A stretch of 64,000 bases of DNA from positions 1-64,000 of the forward strand of contig CASHSZ010000030.1 of the NCBI GenBank assembly GCA_949358305.1. Direction: 5' to 3'. The notes below the pieces were generated by a model. That model saw nothing but the letters and a program-made list of their open reading frames with translations, was not told where the DNA came from and did no database searches. The position numbers were made by a program, and so were the translations under genes. Numbering within the stretch: the stretch's first letter is position 1; every line of letters starts with the position of its first letter. Positions 63,831 through 64,000 of this stretch are shown here, piece by piece. The stretch comes from Strigamia acuminata. Lineage: Eukaryota > Arthropoda > Chilopoda > Geophilomorpha > Linotaeniidae.

Positions 63831-64000
63831 ATGATGGAAAATCAAGCTGTAATTACAAATAAAGAAAAGTTAAACTAACCACCAATTTTTAAGTTAGATC
63901 AAGACAACAACTCGGTTCAGCAGTTTAATTATATTATGTGCGTTCAAATTGGTTAAGCGAATACTTAGTTTTTGCTTAAATGAATGAAAATAAGTAAAAA

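Overview
This is eukaryotic, AT-rich, intron-containing and transposon-dense DNA, most likely from an arthropod and probably a hexapod. That inference rests on a receptor guanylate cyclase of animal architecture, a tandem pair of DUF229 membrane proteins, tRNA-iMet- and tRNA-Pro-primed LTR elements, and abundant Tc1/mariner- and hAT-type debris. The species cannot be fixed from the window. There is no prokaryotic gene organisation.

Region 1 (1-9.9 kb) is a graveyard of nested mobile elements. A nearly intact Ty1/copia element (220-5191, minus sense; LTRs differ by one base; 5-bp target duplication AAGGA) sits inside an exon of a decayed DDE transposase. It is followed by an AT-rich tandem repeat, a 1390-bp solo LTR (5735-7124, target duplication ATTT), a Tc1-like element with 555-bp terminal inverted repeats (7257-8895), and a second decayed fragment of the same DDE transposase family.

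Region 2 (10-37.5 kb) is a direct tandem duplication. Each unit carries a four-exon DUF229 gene (A 10368-13722; B 16923-33591) with matching flanks. Intron 3 of gene B is 14.2 kb instead of 0.86 kb because of a Russian-doll nest: foldback MITE, then a hAT-type MITE with 8-bp target duplication, then a 12.8-kb Ty3/gypsy element with LTRs identical by eye. The gypsy element has a tRNA-Pro-type primer site, a large coiled-coil Gag with zinc knuckle, a textbook -1 frameshift heptamer plus stem-loop between gag and pol, an integrase split by a frameshift, and a GC-rich, intron-containing extra ORF downstream of pol that I do not recognise. Its LTR carries five consecutive hairpins with different, compensated stems around one conserved 12-13-nt loop. 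The same design occurs in the diverged solo LTR at 5735-7124. This is the most striking unexplained structure in the window.

Region 3 (37.8-54.8 kb) is one complete receptor-type guanylate cyclase gene on the minus strand. Twenty coding exons with consistent phases encode about 1207 residues: signal peptide, ligand-binding domain, one membrane segment, kinase-homology domain, cyclase and a serine-rich tail. Its introns hold minisatellites, microsatellites and several MITEs. Gene B and the cyclase converge tail to tail.

Region 4 (54.8-64 kb) is intergenic or belongs to unseen introns. It contains an internally deleted Tc1-like element with 325-bp inverted repeats (58693-59885), a TA-flanked MITE and palindrome-rich DNA. 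I see no further convincing host gene, RNA gene or CRISPR array.
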